Assembly: GCA_946480535.1 (NCBI GenBank)
Contig: CAMLKA010000015.1
Location: forward strand, 1 to 23,743
Length of the DNA: 23,743 nucleotides
Origin: an uncultured Candidatus Saccharibacteria bacterium
GTDB lineage: Bacteria > Patescibacteria > Saccharimonadia > Saccharimonadales > UBA1547
Direction of reading: 5' to 3'
Both the position numbers and the translations under genes were made by a program. Below are positions 21,341 to 23,743 of the stretch, piece by piece. Positions within the stretch are counted from its first letter, which is position 1; each line of letters starts with the position of its first letter. The notes under the pieces are model-generated. The model worked only from the letters and a program-made list of their open reading frames with translations, was not told the origin of the DNA and made no database searches.

Positions 21341-22041
21341 TATTTCGCCCCTTTCTTAACAGGCGCACCGCCCACCATTCGCTCGATCTTGCCGTCCTTA
21401 ATGTAAATCTGAATATCGCACTTACTTGCAAGGTCGCTATCGTGGGTCACAATAATCAAGGTGCTTCCGCCCTGCTTGTTCAAACCGAACAAAAGGTCTT
21501 CAACTTTTTCACCCGTCGTGGAGTCGAGATTACCCGTTGGTTCATCGGCGAAAATAATACTTGGCTTGTTTACAATCGCACGTGCAATCGCGAGACGCTG
21601 TTTCTGTCCACCTGAAAGATTGCGAGCTTTTTGTTTAATTTTATCGCCAAGATCGACCGTATTGAGCGCCGCTTCGATACGCGCCTTGCGCGTACGGGCA
21701 CCGACGCGGCTAATTTCAAGCGGCAGCGCAACGTTGTCATAACAGGTCTCGTTTGCTTGTACGAAAAACGCCTGGAAAATAAAACCGATTTTTTCTGAAC
21801 GGAATTTATCAACCGCCTTGTTCTTAAGCTTCAAGATATCAACCCCGTCAATAACCACTTCCCCAACTTCCGGACGATCAAGCCCGCTCATGGCATGCAT
21901 AAGCGTCGACTTACCACTTCCCGATTTACCAACAATCGCAACGCTCGCACCGTCTGGAATACTAAAGCTCACGTCGTCGAGCGCCTTAAATTCACTGTGC
22001 TTTTTGCCATACGTCTTTGTGACGTTTTTGACTTCAATCAC
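21340..22041 (-). CDS. MacB/LolD-type ABC exporter ATPase
   Basis: A 233-residue ABC ATPase with Walker A GKSGSGKST (38-46), Q-loop in FIFQAF, signature LSGGQKQR, Walker B IIFADEP followed by TGNLD, and H-loop in VTHDSD. It belongs with the MacB/LolD group that pairs with four-helix permeases such as the one encoded next. The start is taken as GTG 22041: GGAGGGG (22050-22056) lies eight bases upstream and family alignment begins there (IEVKNVTKTYG). The longer frame from 22137 would run into the PspC gene and is rejected. Confidence 0.93.
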   Translation of the reverse strand: MIEVKNVTKTYGKKHSEFKALDDVSFSIPDGASVAIVGKSGSGKSTLMHAMSGLDRPEVGEVVIDGVDILKLKNKAVDKFRSEKIGFIFQAFFVQANETCYDNVALPLEISRVGARTRKARIEAALNTVDLGDKIKQKARNLSGGQKQRLAIARAIVNKPSIIFADEPTGNLDSTTGEKVEDLLFGLNKQGGSTLIIVTHDSDLASKCDIQIYIKDGKIERMVGGAPVKKGAK

Positions 22042-22071
22042 TCGTAGTTCCCCTCCAATTTTACTGTATTT

Positions 22072-22080
22072 ATTGTAGCA
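22072..22080 (-). promoter_or_regulatory. Extended -10 before the ABC exporter pair
   Basis: TG-C-TACAAT reads leftwards (hexamer 22072-22077) in the 44-base gap after the PspC gene. It allows the exporter to be transcribed apart from the PspC gene, with a leader of about 25 bases that includes GGAGGGG. Confidence 0.55.
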
Positions 22081-22085
22081 TGAGC

Positions 22086-23743
22086 TTAATACGAATATTC
22101 GTCTTGATACTGAGGCTGAATAATCACCGCTGCGCATCCCGTGCGGTGCGTTTCTGCTGGTACCGTTTTACCATTATAGGTAATTGACCCTGAAGTTACT
22201 CCTGCGACACTTACATGCGTGTCATCGGCGGACGAGCCATTCGCGCAGACATCCGGCTGAGACACCGTGAGTTGTCGTACCGTCCCCGCAGTGACTTCAA
22301 GACCGGTCTTTGCTTGAACCTCGAGGTTTTGAATACTACTTTCGTCGAGCATCACCCAGCCCTCACCCTTCACCACTACCTTTTCGTATGACCCTGCGAT
22401 TGAAATACTTGAATAGTCATACGGTGAGTCTACAGTGAGCTCTGGCTGAGTGGTTCCGCTATAGGAAAGCTGCGCACCAACACTATCTGACCCAGCGATA
22501 ACCGTCGACATAGCTGGACCGTACACAGTCAAAACCGGTTGAACAAATGAATTACGGAAACTGTTTGGCACTTCAAGGGTAATTGTTGCCTTTTGGCCAT
22601 CTACCTTCACAATTGCCTTTGAAGATGGTAGTGCGTTGAGCTCGTAGCGAGGCGTTCCTTTGTCAACAACGTAGCGCACCGTCCCAGAATCCGGGAAGAG
22701 GTCTTCTGTATCAGGGTCGGCAACCGTCTTAAGCGACAACGTTACGGTCTGCACCGAGCTAAACTCAGTCGGAAGATTCGCCCATGTTTGACGCATCATA
22801 CTACGCGTTTCATTTGCCACACGAAGTGATTGCGTACTTGCTATACCAACTGTCGCCGCGAATGTTGTAATCCCCAGGACCGTAATGATGATAGCACTCA
22901 CGAGCATTCGCTTTGTAAGTGTTCGTTTGAAGAATGCATACGCAATAAGCCCAAAGAGTGCCGATAGAAGCGACAGCCCTAGAAGAACAATCCCAAATAC
23001 CATCCAGACAATCCATGAGTTATCAGCACCAAGCCCAATGAACCCATTGGTCATATCAAGGAAGCCCTTGTCGGCCGTTGCGGCGGCGACAAGCAGTGCA
23101 ATGACGACAATACCCGTAATCACCGCACCAACCGCACTCACCGTTCCAAAGAGTACGGAGAAAACACGCTGCAATACTGGGGCAACTCGGTTTTCTGGGG
23201 CACGATCTTCGTCGGCATTCAGCTCTTTAATAGACTCAAGCGTGACGTCCTTACCTGCAAGTTGCAACTTTTCCGTCGCAGTCCGCGCTGGCGGCAGGAT
23301 AATCCAAAGAAGAATATAGGCAAAGAATGCAAAGCCAAATGAAATGAAGAGTAACACAATAAAGCCAAGGCGCGCCCATACCGGGTTGAAGTTGAAGTAG
23401 ACAGCAATACCACTTAACACGCCCCCAAGCACGGCGTCGTCCACTGAACGATACATACGCCGACCGGTCATCTCTTTCGAAGACCCAATCGCAATATCAC
23501 CTTCCTCGCCGGCAAACTCGTGCGGCTCGCCCAGTTGCTTTCGAAGTGCAGCAACATCATCGGTGCTAATGACACCATTGGGCTTCACGCCGCGCTCTGC
23601 GAGGAGTTCGGTCATGCGAATTTCAATATCTTCAAGCACCTCTTTGTCATCGGTATAGGTTTCGAGGCTTTTTATGTATTTCTCCAACTGCTTCTTCGCC
23701 GCAATCTCAATATCGTACGCGGTTTTTGCAATGTGGATTCGGG
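22086..23743 (-). CDS. PspC-domain membrane protein with adhesin-like C-terminus, 5'-partial
   Basis: The frame is open to the right edge (RIHIAKTAYDIEIAAKKQ precedes the TTG at 23687), so the start codon lies just outside. After a helical cytoplasmic start comes a PspC domain (from TGRRMYRSVDDAVLGGVLSGIA to YILLWIILPPA), then three further membrane helices, and a C-terminal extracellular region of about 250 residues rich in beta strands with repeated short turns, similar in style to DUF2807/DUF4097 parallel-beta domains. Two late cysteines (DVCANG and TGCAAV) may bond. PspC proteins sense membrane stress in the phage-shock response. The downstream ABC exporter genes suggest a joint envelope-stress unit. 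The family call for the PspC part is firm; the rest is inferred. Confidence 0.88.
   Translation of the reverse strand, partial: RIHIAKTAYDIEIAAKKQLEKYIKSLETYTDDKEVLEDIEIRMTELLAERGVKPNGVISTDDVAALRKQLGEPHEFAGEEGDIAIGSSKEMTGRRMYRSVDDAVLGGVLSGIAVYFNFNPVWARLGFIVLLFISFGFAFFAYILLWIILPPARTATEKLQLAGKDVTLESIKELNADEDRAPENRVAPVLQRVFSVLFGTVSAVGAVITGIVVIALLVAAATADKGFLDMTNGFIGLGADNSWIVWMVFGIVLLGLSLLSALFGLIAYAFFKRTLTKRMLVSAIIITVLGITTFAATVGIASTQSLRVANETRSMMRQTWANLPTEFSSVQTVTLSLKTVADPDTEDLFPDSGTVRYVVDKGTPRYELNALPSSKAIVKVDGQKATITLEVPNSFRNSFVQPVLTVYGPAMSTVIAGSDSVGAQLSYSGTTQPELTVDSPYDYSSISIAGSYEKVVVKGEGWVMLDESSIQNLEVQAKTGLEVTAGTVRQLTVSQPDVCANGSSADDTHVSVAGVTSGSITYNGKTVPAETHRTGCAAVIIQPQYQDEYSY

Noticed and set aside
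22042..22137. Longer start for the ABC exporter ATPase
   Set aside because: It would overlap the PspC gene and cover the GGAGGG site; family alignment begins at the GTG at 22041.
1..23743. UGA recoding to glycine or tryptophan
   Set aside because: All genes are full length under the standard code and a complete RF2 gene is present; only stop avoidance is supported.
1..23743. CRISPR array, insertion sequence, integrase, phage genes or attachment sites
   Set aside because: No regularly spaced direct repeats, transposase, integrase or phage structural genes were seen on either strand.

Overview
This window looks like chromosomal sequence from a reduced-genome member of the Candidate Phyla Radiation (Patescibacteria), most likely Saccharibacteria (TM7). 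The assignment is an inference from gene style: a TRM11-like methyltransferase of the CPR type, a short HPF, a SecA with an acidic insertion and no zinc-binding tail, small membrane proteins with Gly-Trp-rich starts, compact spacing and many orphan genes. No database comparison was possible. The standard genetic code fits: every gene is intact and a full RF2 gene is present. However, none of the 26 genes whose stop is visible ends in TGA (15 TAA, 11 TAG).

Layout. 1-2033 (+): 3' part of a TRM11-like RNA methyltransferase; a 430-base gap holding a predicted structured RNA (about 1011-1170) and, on the minus strand, a 36-residue one-helix microprotein; a small secreted protein; and rpmA (L27), ending at a bidirectional terminator. 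2095-8458 (-): two soluble unknown proteins, an orphan receiver-domain protein, and the envelope cluster ftsE-ftsX-pcsB-like CHAP hydrolase-ctp (S41 protease), preceded by a 58-residue membrane protein. 8534-9152 (-): a GC-rich stand-alone Clp N-domain gene. 9208-13580: prfB and murI from one shared 41-base promoter region, then murD and an M16 peptidase convergent on murI. 13627-19310 (-): secA, a type IV pilin fused to a predicted carbohydrate-binding-like domain, HPF, an 82-residue membrane protein and serS. 19356-19950 (+): a GC-rich membrane-protein gene with a consensus promoter and a 17-bp terminator stem. 19967 to the right edge (-): a PspC-domain protein (5' end outside the window) and a MacB-type ABC exporter pair.

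How the genes work together. FtsE/FtsX can transmit an ATPase signal across the membrane to the PcsB-like coiled-coil CHAP protein to open septal peptidoglycan; the Ctp protease next to it is a likely envelope processing factor. MurI and MurD supply and add D-glutamate during peptidoglycan synthesis. The PspC protein and ABC exporter resemble an envelope-stress module. SecA and the pilin serve secretion and the cell surface. rpmA, prfB, serS, HPF and the methyltransferase belong to translation.

Two window-wide signals stand out. First, many genes have a -10 box (often an extended -10, TGnTAnnnT) only 6-10 bases before the start codon and usually no Shine-Dalgarno sequence, so they are probably read from leaderless mRNAs; other genes have long leaders with clear GGAGG-type sites. 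This moves several start codons. Second, TGA stops are absent although RF2 is encoded. No complete new defence or mobile system was seen. The best candidates for undescribed biology are the structured RNA with its microprotein and secreted-protein neighbours, the leaderless promoter pattern, and the two GC-rich islets.
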